Of a stretch of DNA of 64,000 bases, positions 46,304 through 54,455 are shown piece after piece. This DNA is from an uncultured Mycoplasmataceae bacterium (GTDB taxonomy: Bacteria; Bacillota_I; Bacilli_A; Mycoplasmatales; Mycoplasmoidaceae). Location: positions 62,001-126,000 of the forward strand of contig UQVX01000001.1 in assembly GCA_900544585.1 (NCBI GenBank). Reading direction: 5' to 3'. The first letter of the stretch is position 1, and each line of letters opens with the position of its first letter. A program made the position numbers and the translations under genes. The notes beneath the pieces are model-generated. The model was given only the letters and a program-made list of their open reading frames with translations, had not been told where the DNA came from and ran no database searches.

Positions 46304-47327
46304 TATAGATGTTAAAAAATGAAAAGAATTCAAAATAAAAGAAATTTTTCCTAAATTAGTGAAAGGCAAATGTTCTAACTCAACAGAATTAATACCAGGT
46401 AGAGATGTTCCATATATAGGTGCTAAGAAAACAGAAAATGGTGTTATGTTTATTTGTGAATATAACAAAAATTTAATTTCAAATGGTAATTGTATATCTT
46501 TTATATGTCAAGGTGAAGGAAGTAATGGATTTTGTAATTATTTTGAAGATGTTACTATACAATCATCATCTAATGTATTAGGATATAATGAAAAATTAAA
46601 TAAATATAATGGATTATTTATTGTTTCAGTTGCTGACTTAGAAAGATTCAAATGAAGTTTTGGAAGAGGCAGAGCTCCTAAATTAAAAGATGAAAAAATT
46701 AAACTCCCTGCAACATCAACAGGTGAGCCTGATTGACAATTTATGGAAGATTATATAAAATCTCTTTTAGAGAGAGAGAAAGAGAGGGTTTTGAGATTAT
46801 TTCAATCATTAATTTCTGAGAGATGAACACTAGATATATCTAAGTGAAAAGAATTTAAAGTTAGTGATATTTTTGAAAAAAGAAAAATTAAAAAATTATC
46901 ATCAATTCCAGAACAACAAGGGGATATTGCATTTATTAGTTCACAATCGACGAATAATGGAATAGTTAAATTTTGTAAAGTTGATCCTATTTTAATTATG
47001 AATAATGCAATAACAGTATCCACTAATGGCACGAATTTTGAATGTTTTTATCATGATTACAACTTTGTGGCTAGTAGTGATGTAGAGGTTTTATTTTGTC
47101 CAAATTTAACTAAAAATATAGCCTTATTTATTTGTGCAATTTTAAAAGAGAACCAATGAAAATATTCATTTGGGTACAAGGCTAAAAATAATGCTGTCTT
47201 CAATACTGTTATAAAATTACCTATAGACAAAAATGGTAATATAGATTGATTGTTTATGGAAAATTATATTAAATCTCTTTTAGAGAGAGAAAGAGAGAGA
47301 GTTCTGAACTTATTCAAATATTTATAA
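46296..47327 (+). CDS. hsdS: restriction-modification specificity subunit (HsdS-like, two TRDs)
   Basis: A 343-aa DNA-recognition subunit with two half-repeats. Each half begins with a WKEFK(I/V) motif (residues ~9 and ~185), contains a target-recognition domain, and ends in a conserved helix YIKSLLERE(K/R)ERVL (~153 and ~326). Coding DNA for the helices is almost identical (46739-46790 and 47254-47301) and rich in GA dinucleotides. It recognises a bipartite site for the methylase-nuclease encoded upstream. Complete, ending TAA at 47325. Confidence 0.88.
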
Positions 47328-47341
47328 GAAAGCTTATTTAA

Positions 47342-47596
47342 ATGGAAAAAATAAATCAAAATGAATTAAATCAAAGTCCTACAAATGATCCGCAGAGCTT
47401 TCAATCAATTCAAAAAGAATTAACTAAAAAAGTAATTAAAGCTAAAAAGGTATATTCTACACCAAGTCCCATGACTATCAGTATGAACAATATATTGCTG
47501 AGTCAATTAGATAATTATTGTTCATTAACTGGATTTAAAAAATCAGAAGTTATTACACAAGCCTTAAATGAATTTTTAAAAAGTAAAAAGATATAA
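47342..47596 (+). CDS. ribbon-helix-helix (CopG/Arc-like) small protein
   Basis: An 84-aa protein, 14 nt after hsdS. The first ~40 residues are polar and Lys/Gln-rich. Residues ~45-84 match a ribbon-helix-helix: a strand PMTISMNNILLSQLDNYC, then TGFKKSEVITQALNEFLKSK (helix-turn-helix with the usual KSEVI). Likely a DNA-binding regulator of the restriction genes, or an antitoxin-like protein without a visible toxin partner. Function inferred from fold and position. Confidence 0.7.
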   Translation: MEKINQNELNQSPTNDPQSFQSIQKELTKKVIKAKKVYSTPSPMTISMNNILLSQLDNYCSLTGFKKSEVITQALNEFLKSKKI

Positions 47597-47608
47597 ATTT
47601 CAAATTAC

Positions 47609-47688
47609 TAAAATCAATAAGGATAAAGAAACATCATGGATACTAATTTTAATAAAGTAATTAATAATAAGAGAGAGAGTCGTAGTTT
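47609..47688 (+). repeat. leader direct repeat, copy 2 (5 AG units)
   Basis: Second copy of the ~80-nt repeat at 44352-44430, 3.26 kb apart in the same orientation. Differences are one substitution plus a one-base length change before ATG, one extra AG unit, and TC for TT after the tract. It includes the likely start of the methyltransferase gene. Recombination between the copies would delete the nuclease-methylase, hsdS and RHH genes. Confidence 0.85.
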
Positions 47689-48422
47689 GAGCATTATATG
47701 ATGATGCACAATCATCATATAAGAAAGCTATCAAAGAACATTTCTCATCTGAAAACATTGAAGTTTATTCAATTGGAATAAATGATGTCAAATTTCCGAA
47801 GTCTCAAAAATATTTCTATAAAAGAATAGATCTATCCTTAAATAATTTTGATCTTTTTAGTCAATTAAATGAATTGCCAAAACCTAATATAATTTTGGCT
47901 AGTCCACCATGTGAATCATGATCAGGTGCTGATTGTAATGGAAAAATGGTGAATTCCATTGATGAAGAAGGTAATTGATTTGTAAAAAATAGTAAGTTTT
48001 ACAATAACTATAATAAAACTTGCCACCCTGTAAAAAGACGTTATTTTTTACAAAAAGAAAGATCACGAATAATTGGTGAATCAACTATTGGTGCAACCAT
48101 AGCAATTATTAGAGAATTTAATCCAAATGTTTGGGTGATTGAAAATCCTCAAACTTCTTTGGCATGGAAATTTCAGAAATACCATTGAGATTTTCATGGT
48201 TATGAAAATCTAACTTATTATTCAGCCTATGATAAAAATTTCTCACTAAAACCGACTATTTTTAAATCAAAAATTAAATTAAATCTTAAAAACGATCGCA
48301 TTACTGGTAATAATGACCACATGGCATATGGTTCATATGCAAAAAGAAGTTCAATTCCAAGTTTGTTAATCAAAGATATATTGGACCAAATTCTATCTTC
48401 AAAAGAATTGGAGTTGAAATAG
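47636..48422 (+). CDS. DNA cytosine-5 methyltransferase-like protein, start out of frame at an (AG)5 tract
   Basis: The body (47682-48422, ~246 codons) encodes a small C5-methyltransferase-like protein: VVWALYDDAQ at the first strand, the catalytic PPC motif in LASPPCESWSGAD, and ENPQTS at the ENV-motif position. The only good start, ATG 47636 (behind AAGGATAAAG), runs MDTNFNKVINNK and then leaves frame at AGAGAGAGAG. Gaining one AG unit or losing two would join ATG to the body (NKRERVVVWALYDD). No ATG, GTG or TTG precedes the body in its own frame after the nearest stop at 47658. Either it is phase-off or a rare start is used. Confidence 0.72.
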
Positions 48423-49831
48423 TGGGGGATATTTATAAAAAGATTAACAGGATTTTAGAAATATTTCTTGATGATAAAAATGGTTCAAAACCAGCTAAGA
48501 GTTGAGAAGTTGGGACTAATTTTTATAATTCATTAAAAATTTTCATTAAGAAAATAAAAGAAAATAATTTAATAAAAAAAGAAAATTTTATTTCAATCAG
48601 AAAAGTATACTTGTGTGATGATAACAATCTTGGAAAAGATCGTTTTCAAATGTTATTAAATGATACCAAATCAGCTAATATCACACAAACAACAAAGAAA
48701 AATGAATCAGCAGCTAAAAGCACAATTAGACAATATTTACAAGTCTTAGCTGCTTTAGGAATCATACCAGAACAAGAAGCAATAAAGAAGATTGAAGATG
48801 GTACAACTATTGAATTAACAGAGTTAGTTTATGATTTCATCAAATATGATGAAAATGAAATTCTAGAAAAATTTATAAAGATGATTTCTGAAGCTATGTT
48901 TTCTCATATCGCATTTGTTAAAAATTTAGGATTTTCATTGTTCCTTTGCCTAATTGATGAATATGGCAAACAAAATGAGACCAATTATTTTGAATATATA
49001 AATAATTTTGAATTTATAAATAAACAAAATAATCATAGATTAAGGGAATTTAGACCTTTTAGAACTAGAAATGAAACAACTATTGAATATATCAAGCATT
49101 TAAAAGGTGAAAAAACTGCAAGATTTGGTTCAGGAAAGCATACTTATACCATGCTATGTAAAGAGATTGCTGAAAACTATGATTTTGAAGATGTGGTTGA
49201 TAGTATTTATCAAACATTAGATAGTAATAATGGTGAAAATGATGAAGTAAATAAAAATATTTTCTTTATTCTTGATAAAAAAATTAAGGATAATAAAGTA
49301 ATTCATGAAAAAACTAATTCTTTTATAGATGTAATTAAAATAGAGCGTGCCAAATTAAGAAAAAATATTATTAATAACCGTGTAAATGCAACATTAGACA
49401 GAAGTAATCCAAAAAAGCTGTATTTTGATATTACTAATTCAATAACAAATTATACTGACATCAGTTATATGGATGCATGTCATATTTATGATGTTGAATA
49501 CATTATTAAAGATTTAAAAAAATTAATAAGTGCCAATGTTGCTAATCCTGACGACTTTAACAATGAAACATTAAAGGTTAAAATTGATGTTTTAATTAAT
49601 GATGCATCGGATTTTAATAATGGTTTACTAATGAACAAAACTTGCCATCAATTATTTGATAAAAGATTAGTATGATTCTCTAGGGATGGAAAATTAAATT
49701 ACATCAATGGAGAAAAAGAAAATGTTGAAAAGAGTTTTGGTACTGGCTATGAAAACATTTTTATTGCTAAAAATGTTTTGACAGAAAAGATGAAAGAGTA
49801 TTTAGATAAACGTCAAAAATTTAGATATTAA
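48422..49831 (+). CDS. HNH-type restriction endonuclease (putative)
   Basis: A 469-aa protein. The C-terminal ~130 residues carry an HNH nuclease pattern: ACHIYDVEYI (first His), NDASDFNNGLLMNKTCHQLF (Asn and third His) followed by DKRLVWF, like the 'NGLLL...HxLFD' HNH subfamily of restriction enzymes. The N-terminal 300 residues are helical and unrecognised. GTG at 48422 shares its G with the methyltransferase TAG, so translation is probably coupled to it. This pairing suggests a type II R-M system. No ribosome-binding site independent of the upstream gene is evident. Confidence 0.7.
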
Positions 49832-50158
49832 CTAACATTTTCTTTGTTTGAAACAATTACAATTTTGATAATAATTTCATTAATGGTTTTTTAAAGATAA
49901 GAAGTAATACCAATATCCATTAATGTGTATAGAAAAAATAATTAATTAGACCAATATAATTAGCACACTAGTTTAATTGCAAATTGATCGATTATTTAGA
50001 TTTAAAAATATATTTTATGTCTCTTTATAACTTGTAATTTTGCTAAGGAATAAACTTATTACTCTATATTGTATATATAATTATGGATAGTTAAATGTAT
50101 TTTATTGTCCAATTGAAATAATACCAATTTGTTCCATAGTTGAAAGTAGTGTGTAAAC
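49832..50158. other. gene-free AT-rich spacer
   Basis: 327 nt. Neither strand gives a convincing protein or remnant. TATA-rich stretches near 50075-50090 could serve as a promoter for the membrane protein gene that follows. I see no hairpin with a T-run to end the endonuclease transcript. Confidence 0.4.
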
Positions 50159-50821
50159 ATGCGTAAAAATTATTATTTTGCTTGATGAATTAATATTTTA
50201 TTTGTAATGTATCTATATGGAACAATATCATTCATTATTATATTTTTTGAATCCAAGTTAACAGGAAGTAATTTGCAATATCTTGGTTTAGCTTTTGGGC
50301 TTGGTTTGTTGGCATTTTGCTTTTTATTACCAACATTTATTATTTGACTAATTGGATTTAGTGATGGCACAATAACAACAAATACCAAATTATTAAATAT
50401 ACCAAATAATAAATCCACTTTAGTGTGATTCTTTAACATTTGGTATTTAATAATTGTTATCAAATATTTAAACCAAAACAAAATTGATAATGGTTTAAAT
50501 AAATACAAAGAAAATAACAAGCATTTTTGGTTATGAAATATATTGCAAGTAATTTATCTTGCAATGACTGCCTATCTTTTAGCATTGAATGGAATAAACA
50601 ATCAAGTTATGGTTATGGGAATAATAGCATCTGTTTGTCAACCAATCTCACTCATTTTAATGTTCTTATTATTTTATAAATACATTAAGCAAATGTATTA
50701 TGCATTGCAATTAGGTAATGAATATAAAAAGATTAGAATTATGTCGTTTATTCCAATTGTTAATTGTTTTGTATATCTTAAAAAAGCTATTAGTGATAAA
50801 AATTTAAGTGCTAACCTTTAA
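50159..50821 (+). CDS. hypothetical membrane protein, four to five TM segments
   Basis: A 220-aa frame carrying several UGA Trp codons, including two adjacent ones at the start (MRKNYYFAWWINILF). Hydrophobic segments lie at about 10-31, 41-66, 127-146 and 152-175. A soluble, Asn/Lys-rich loop (70-120) separates the pairs, and the tail has RIMSFIPIVNCFVYLKKAI. I do not recognise the family. It lies alone between the HNH endonuclease and the 67-aa gene, with no close operon partner. Confidence 0.65.
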
Positions 50822-50965
50822 AAAATTAATATTAGATTAATTAAATAATTATAATAACTGAAACAAGGTCATATTAATTAATAATGTTGTGTTACCATTG
50901 TCTCATCATTTACAACTAGAACAACAGTTACTTATCATAATAATAGCAACTGTTAGTTGATTTAG

Positions 50966-50976
50966 AAGGGAGGTGA
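50966..50976 (+). promoter_or_regulatory. near-complete Shine-Dalgarno sequence
   Basis: AAGGGAGGTGA, preceded by AG, matches the anti-Shine-Dalgarno of 16S rRNA at all but one position (a G that can form a G-U pair). The GGAGG core ends 7 nt before ATG 50981. Most genes in this window have only AGGA or nothing, so this is exceptional. A hairpin-forming AACAGTT/AACTGTT pair lies just upstream (about 50925-50957). Confidence 0.8.
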
Positions 50977-50980
50977 AAGT

Positions 50981-51184
50981 ATGGAATTGGCAGATATTCT
51001 ACAAGTTGAGTTAGAAGGGTTAAACACTCATTTAATTAAGATAGCAGAAGTGCTTGAGAATCATTTACTTAATATATATGGACATTTAAGCAATATAGAT
51101 AATCATTTAAATGAGATAGCAAAAGTGCTTGACAAACGTTTAGATGATATAGACAGAAAACTTAACAGACTAGCTAACAAATAG
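50981..51184 (+). CDS. 67-aa coiled-coil protein
   Basis: A short, entirely helical sequence with Leu/Ile at heptad-like spacing, no Trp, Cys or Pro. A segment IAEVLENHLLNI (21-32) recurs as IAKVLDKRLDDI (46-57), 25 residues later, and the DNA is also alike, so it arose by internal duplication. It has the strongest ribosome-binding site of the window and a strong terminator 78 nt downstream, so it looks like a highly expressed single-gene unit. It resembles mycoplasma coiled-coil repeat proteins in general; I assign no function. Confidence 0.75.
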   Translation: MELADILQVELEGLNTHLIKIAEVLENHLLNIYGHLSNIDNHLNEIAKVLDKRLDDIDRKLNRLANK

Positions 51185-51261
51185 ATTAGTCAATATAAAA
51201 ATTAAGGAATGAAAAAAAATACTGATCATAATGAAAGATTTCAGTTGACACCATTCTTATT

Positions 51262-51291
51262 AAAACAAGACCTTATGGGTCTTGTTTTTTT
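51262..51291 (+). terminator. strong intrinsic terminator
   Basis: An 11-bp perfect stem (AAAACAAGACC with its complement) around a 5-nt loop, followed by a run of T. Ends the 67-aa gene's transcript; the A-run on the left could also let it act on the minus strand. Confidence 0.9.
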
Positions 51292-51540
51292 ATTATTATT
51301 TAATCATTAAGTTCATAATATTGATAATATAAACAAAAAAGAGCTATATTTAGATGACTCCTAAAATACTTTTCCACAATTATGTTTTTTGTCTATTACA
51401 AAATAAATTTATTTATAGTTATATAGATAAGGAATTCAGTGAAAAAAATGTTATCAGCAATTCATGATTGGAAGCATATAAGATAACTTAAAAGATTCAG
51501 GAGCATTGAATTTGGAATCCTGAATAATTAATCTAACATA
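51292..51540. other. gene-free spacer with an inverted repeat
   Basis: About 250 nt with no coding signal. An 8-bp perfect inverted repeat ATTCAGGA/TCCTGAAT (51495-51502 with 51518-51525) is followed on the minus strand by CTTTTAAG. It may once have ended the decayed ParA gene to its right. Confidence 0.4.
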
Positions 51541-51805
51541 TTAAAAATAAGTAAATCTAAATTATTATGAAGATTTATAATACAGTTTTCTAACTTATTT
51601 TTTCGTTTAAAACATCTAAAATTGTATGATTTTGAACATCATTATATGTTTTACCAAATTCAAAATTAATTGCACATAATCCATCTAAATCTATTAATAT
51701 AGTTTTTTTATTTTTTTATAGCTAATGAGCTGCTAAATTTGTCACAATTGTGGTCTTGACAGAACACCTTTATTAGTTGTTGTTGTAATTATTATACATT
51801 TTATA
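51541..51805 (-). pseudogene. decayed ParA/Soj partition ATPase fragment
   Basis: On the minus strand, pieces in shifted frames spell an N-terminal ParA: IIITTTTNKGV, then KTTIVTNLAAH, KNKKTILIDLDGLCAINFEF, GKTYNDVQNHTILDVLNEKI and LENCIINLHNNLDLLIFN. The Walker A region (KGGxxKTT) is broken by a frameshift, two stops follow LAAH, and another frameshift follows NEKI. Only ~90 of ~250 codons remain. ParA genes in mollicutes sit on chromosome-origin regions, plasmids and integrated elements; here it marks a former mobile element. Confidence 0.72.
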
Positions 51806-51878
51806 TGTTATATATGTATGATATAAACGTGTTAATTATATATTTCATAACTAATGATATAGTTTGTAAGGTTAAATG

Positions 51879-52708
51879 ATGGACAATAAAACATTTTCAT
51901 TTTCAGAATTTATTTAGTAGAAAAAAAAAGAAAATAATGATAGTAAATATGATTTATACAATACGGAAACATATGTAAATAATTGATTAACATCTATGAA
52001 AAAGCCTAGAAAATGTTTGAAAATTTAGCTAATGAAATCATTAATTTTAAATTAAAAAATATGAAAATTAAAGAAACATTAAATGATTTATACTATTTTG
52101 CCAGAGATAATTATTTTGAAATTAAATTAATTGCCAAATGATTAGAAGAAACATATCATAAATATAAAATTTTAGAGAAAGATAGTCTATTAAAACATGA
52201 GCTAGGTTGTTTATATCAATTAGTAAAAGAAAAAATATTAAGATCTTGCCAATATAATTTAATTCTTTCATTAAGAGAATTAATATCAATATTGAGAAAT
52301 AAAGAATATTATGATGATCATAAGGAAATAATTTTAAGTATTTTATCTAATGAATATGGAATTGAATCTATTTCTAATTTAATTGATGATAAATTAAAAG
52401 TTTTAGATTCTGGTTGTTTATCTAAACATATTCATTTAAATACTGATTTATATGAAATTGATGATCCAAAAATTTGTGAAAAATTAAAATCTGATGAATG
52501 AAATGATAATGATGAAATTGAAAAAATATGCAGAACATTGTTTGAAAGAAATATTATGGAAATTGATATTGTAAAATTCAATAATTTATCTAATAAAAAA
52601 CAATGATATAAGATATCTTTTAAAGTAGAAATAGATAGTTACATAATTAACTTACTTAATGATTTTGTTGATTTATTGTCTAATCATTATGAAAATGAAA
52701 AAATTTAA
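51879..52708 (+). pseudogene. hypothetical gene with broken 5' end, divergent from ParA remnant
   Basis: An intact frame runs from ATG 52013 to TAA 52706 (231 aa, charged and helical, two UGA Trp). Upstream, ATG 51879 begins MDNKTFSFSEFI, meets two stop codons, continues KKKENNDSKYDLYNTETYVN, and needs a frameshift near 52010 to join the intact part (MFENLANEIINFKLKN). So the original gene was probably ~275 codons and its first ~45 are damaged. I do not recognise the family. Its divergent position beside ParA suggests a replication or maintenance gene of a lost element. Confidence 0.6.
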
Positions 52709-52778
52709 AAACATAATAATTATTGAATATATAAATTTGAAAATCAATATTAAAATAACTTATTAGTATCTATTAGAT

Positions 52779-52803
52779 AAAAGCTAGCTACTGCTAGCTT
52801 TTT
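52779..52803 (+). terminator. intrinsic terminator
   Basis: A perfect 10-bp stem (AAAAGCTAGC with GCTAGCTTTT) with a TACT loop and T-run, 70 nt after the broken hypothetical gene. It would end that gene's transcript. Confidence 0.88.
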
Positions 52804-52834
52804 AAATAAAATTACAAAATAATAATTAATAAAA

Positions 52835-53505
52835 ATGAATTTTAATATTTTAGAAATAATTAAAAAAACAATATTTAGAACTTGATCAAAAATTGCATGA
52901 ACAGCTAAACAAGAAAAACTATTAATTTTTAAAGGCTATAGAGATAAAAAATTTGTTACTTCTAATGGAATAATTCGTTTTTAAAGACGAATTTACTTGA
53001 ATAAAGAAACAAATAAATATATCTATATTTAATCTAGCAAAATTTACATTCTAAGATTCACAATCAATAACTAAATTACAAAATTTGTTTTATGAGAATC
53101 ATGTTAGTTTATCTAAAATTAGTAACTTAATAAAATTAGATAATTTAAACATTTGTAAAAGTCACATTTGAAATCTAATTACTAAAAAAAATTAAATTTG
53201 CCAGGAAAAATTAATCACATAACAAATTATCAAAATTACAAATACTTGTATATAAATATTGATGATAATATTTACATACAATTCAATCTAAAAAACTAAA
53301 TAAAAATTGCTTTAGAGTTTTGTGTTGACATCAAGATAAAAATAAACAGAATGAATTAATAAATAAATCACTAATCACAATTAATATTCAAATAAAAATA
53401 AAGAAGAATTTGTTTATTTTTCAAAACAAAGTATCGAACAAATTTATGGCTCATTAACCGGTATTACATCTATAGTGTAGCAAACATTTAATTGGTAGTT
53501 AAAAT
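52835..53505 (+). pseudogene. degenerate transposase-like gene (Mbov_0401/UPF0236-type)
   Basis: Fragments in alternating frames read as one protein: MNFNILEIIKKTIFRTW, LIFKGYRDKKFVTSNGIIRF, RRIYLNKETNKYIYI, LQNLFYENHVSLSKISNLIK, SHIWNLITKK, YKYLYINIDDNIYIQFN and KEEFVYFSKQSIEQIYGSLT. The zinc-ribbon-like N-part, the helix-turn-helix, and the 'yIniDD' strand with the first catalytic Asp fit the Mbov_0401-like DDE transposases of mycoplasma integrative elements. At least five stops or frameshifts are present, and the C-terminal catalytic part is missing. Family name is from memory of the pattern. Confidence 0.55.
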
Positions 53506-53591
53506 TGGTATAAAAATTACGTAATACTAACAATTATTTAAAAAAATATTAATTTTTATTGATTTTTATTCAAATTTAAACTAAATTATCT

Positions 53592-53676
53592 TACAATTAT
53601 GACTAGAGCAATTTATATTTTAGAATTAATAGGATTTTGATGCATACCCATCATTATCCTATTAATTTTTTATTAA
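53592..53676 (+). ncRNA. short transcription unit 1 (candidate small RNA)
   Basis: A -10 element TACAAT (53592-53597) is followed by TAGAGCAATTTATATT (53604-53619). Then comes a hairpin: AATTAATAGGAT/ATCCTATTAATT (53624-53635 with 53656-53667) plus an inner TGATG/CATCA pair, ending in a T-run. The predicted RNA is ~70 nt with no room for a convincing protein. The promoter and first bases are closely similar to the unit at 56446. The hairpin sequences differ but have the same design. An isolated terminator is the alternative. Confidence 0.45.
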
Positions 53677-53825
53677 TAATAAATACCAAAATTAATCTCA
53701 ATTAATTGCTTTAATTTTTTTAATATTATTTATCAAAGAAAATTAAACTAATTTATTCAATAAATTATTCAAATTATTGATTAAATATATAAATAAGTAA
53801 TGTTGTATTAAGGGAATAAAAAATT
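53677..53825. other. AT-rich leader of lemA
   Basis: 149 nt of almost pure A/T. AAGGGA at 53811-53816 serves as ribosome-binding site for the lemA ATG. No other feature is visible. Confidence 0.4.
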
Positions 53826-54452
53826 ATGCTATATGATGGAAAAACTAGTATTTCTACTACACCTCATAATCCTGGCGTAAACAATGATTTACCAATTGTT
53901 ACATGTAGTAAATCAGCTAAGATAATTTGAATTATATTAATTGTTTTAACTTTTGGTTTGCTTTATATAAAAAATATAATAGCAATGAATAGATTTAAAG
54001 AAATGCAAATCAAAATTAATGAATCTGCATCTAATATTGATGTGCAATTACAAAAACGTTATGATACATTAACTAAATTAGTTTCATCTGTTAAAGGTCA
54101 TACAAATTTTAATAAGGATGTTTTTACAACAATAGCTGCCTACCGTTCTGGGATGTCATTAAATGAAAAATCAGAAGTGTTAAGTAAAATTAATTCAGCT
54201 TTAACAATGGCATTTGAAAATTATCCTAATTTAGGTGCTGATGAGTCAATTAGAACTTTAAACACTGAATCAATCATGATTGAAAAAGAAATTGCTGCTA
54301 CTCGTCGGCTATATAACTCACTTGTCAGTCAATTTAATAGTGAAATTTATCAATGGCCAAACAATATTATTCTTAATGGTAAAAATTATAGTGGCATACC
54401 ACTTTTTGTTGCTGATGAAACAAAACGTCAAGATGTAAAAATTGAATTTTAG
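53826..54452 (+). CDS. lemA: LemA family membrane protein
   Basis: A 208-aa protein with a ~35-residue polar N-terminus, one membrane helix (~40-57) and a LemA helical domain outside it. NESASNIDVQLQKRYDTLTK and YPNLGADESI (family YPxL), then EKEIAATRRLYNSLVSQFNS, are diagnostic LemA blocks. The polar tail before the helix is longer than in typical LemA. It is 3 nt before the DUF3137-like gene, an association common in bacteria. Biochemical role of LemA is not settled. Confidence 0.88.
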
Positions 54453-54455
54453 ATT

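Noticed and set aside
46296..47327. hsdS repeats as a CRISPR or simple repeat array
   Set aside because: Only two copies, both in frame and coding the conserved helices of an HsdS subunit. No CRISPR-like spaced repeats occur anywhere in the window.
51209..51310. A 33-codon ORF with AGGA in front, starting MKKNTDHNERF
   Set aside because: It runs straight through the strong terminator at 51262-51291, so its second half is just the translated hairpin and T-run.
53599..53676. A 25-aa hydrophobic peptide (MTRAIYILELIGFWC...)
   Set aside because: It starts 2 nt after the -10 box and is made of the hairpin sequence; no ribosome-binding site. The short-RNA reading explains the structure better.
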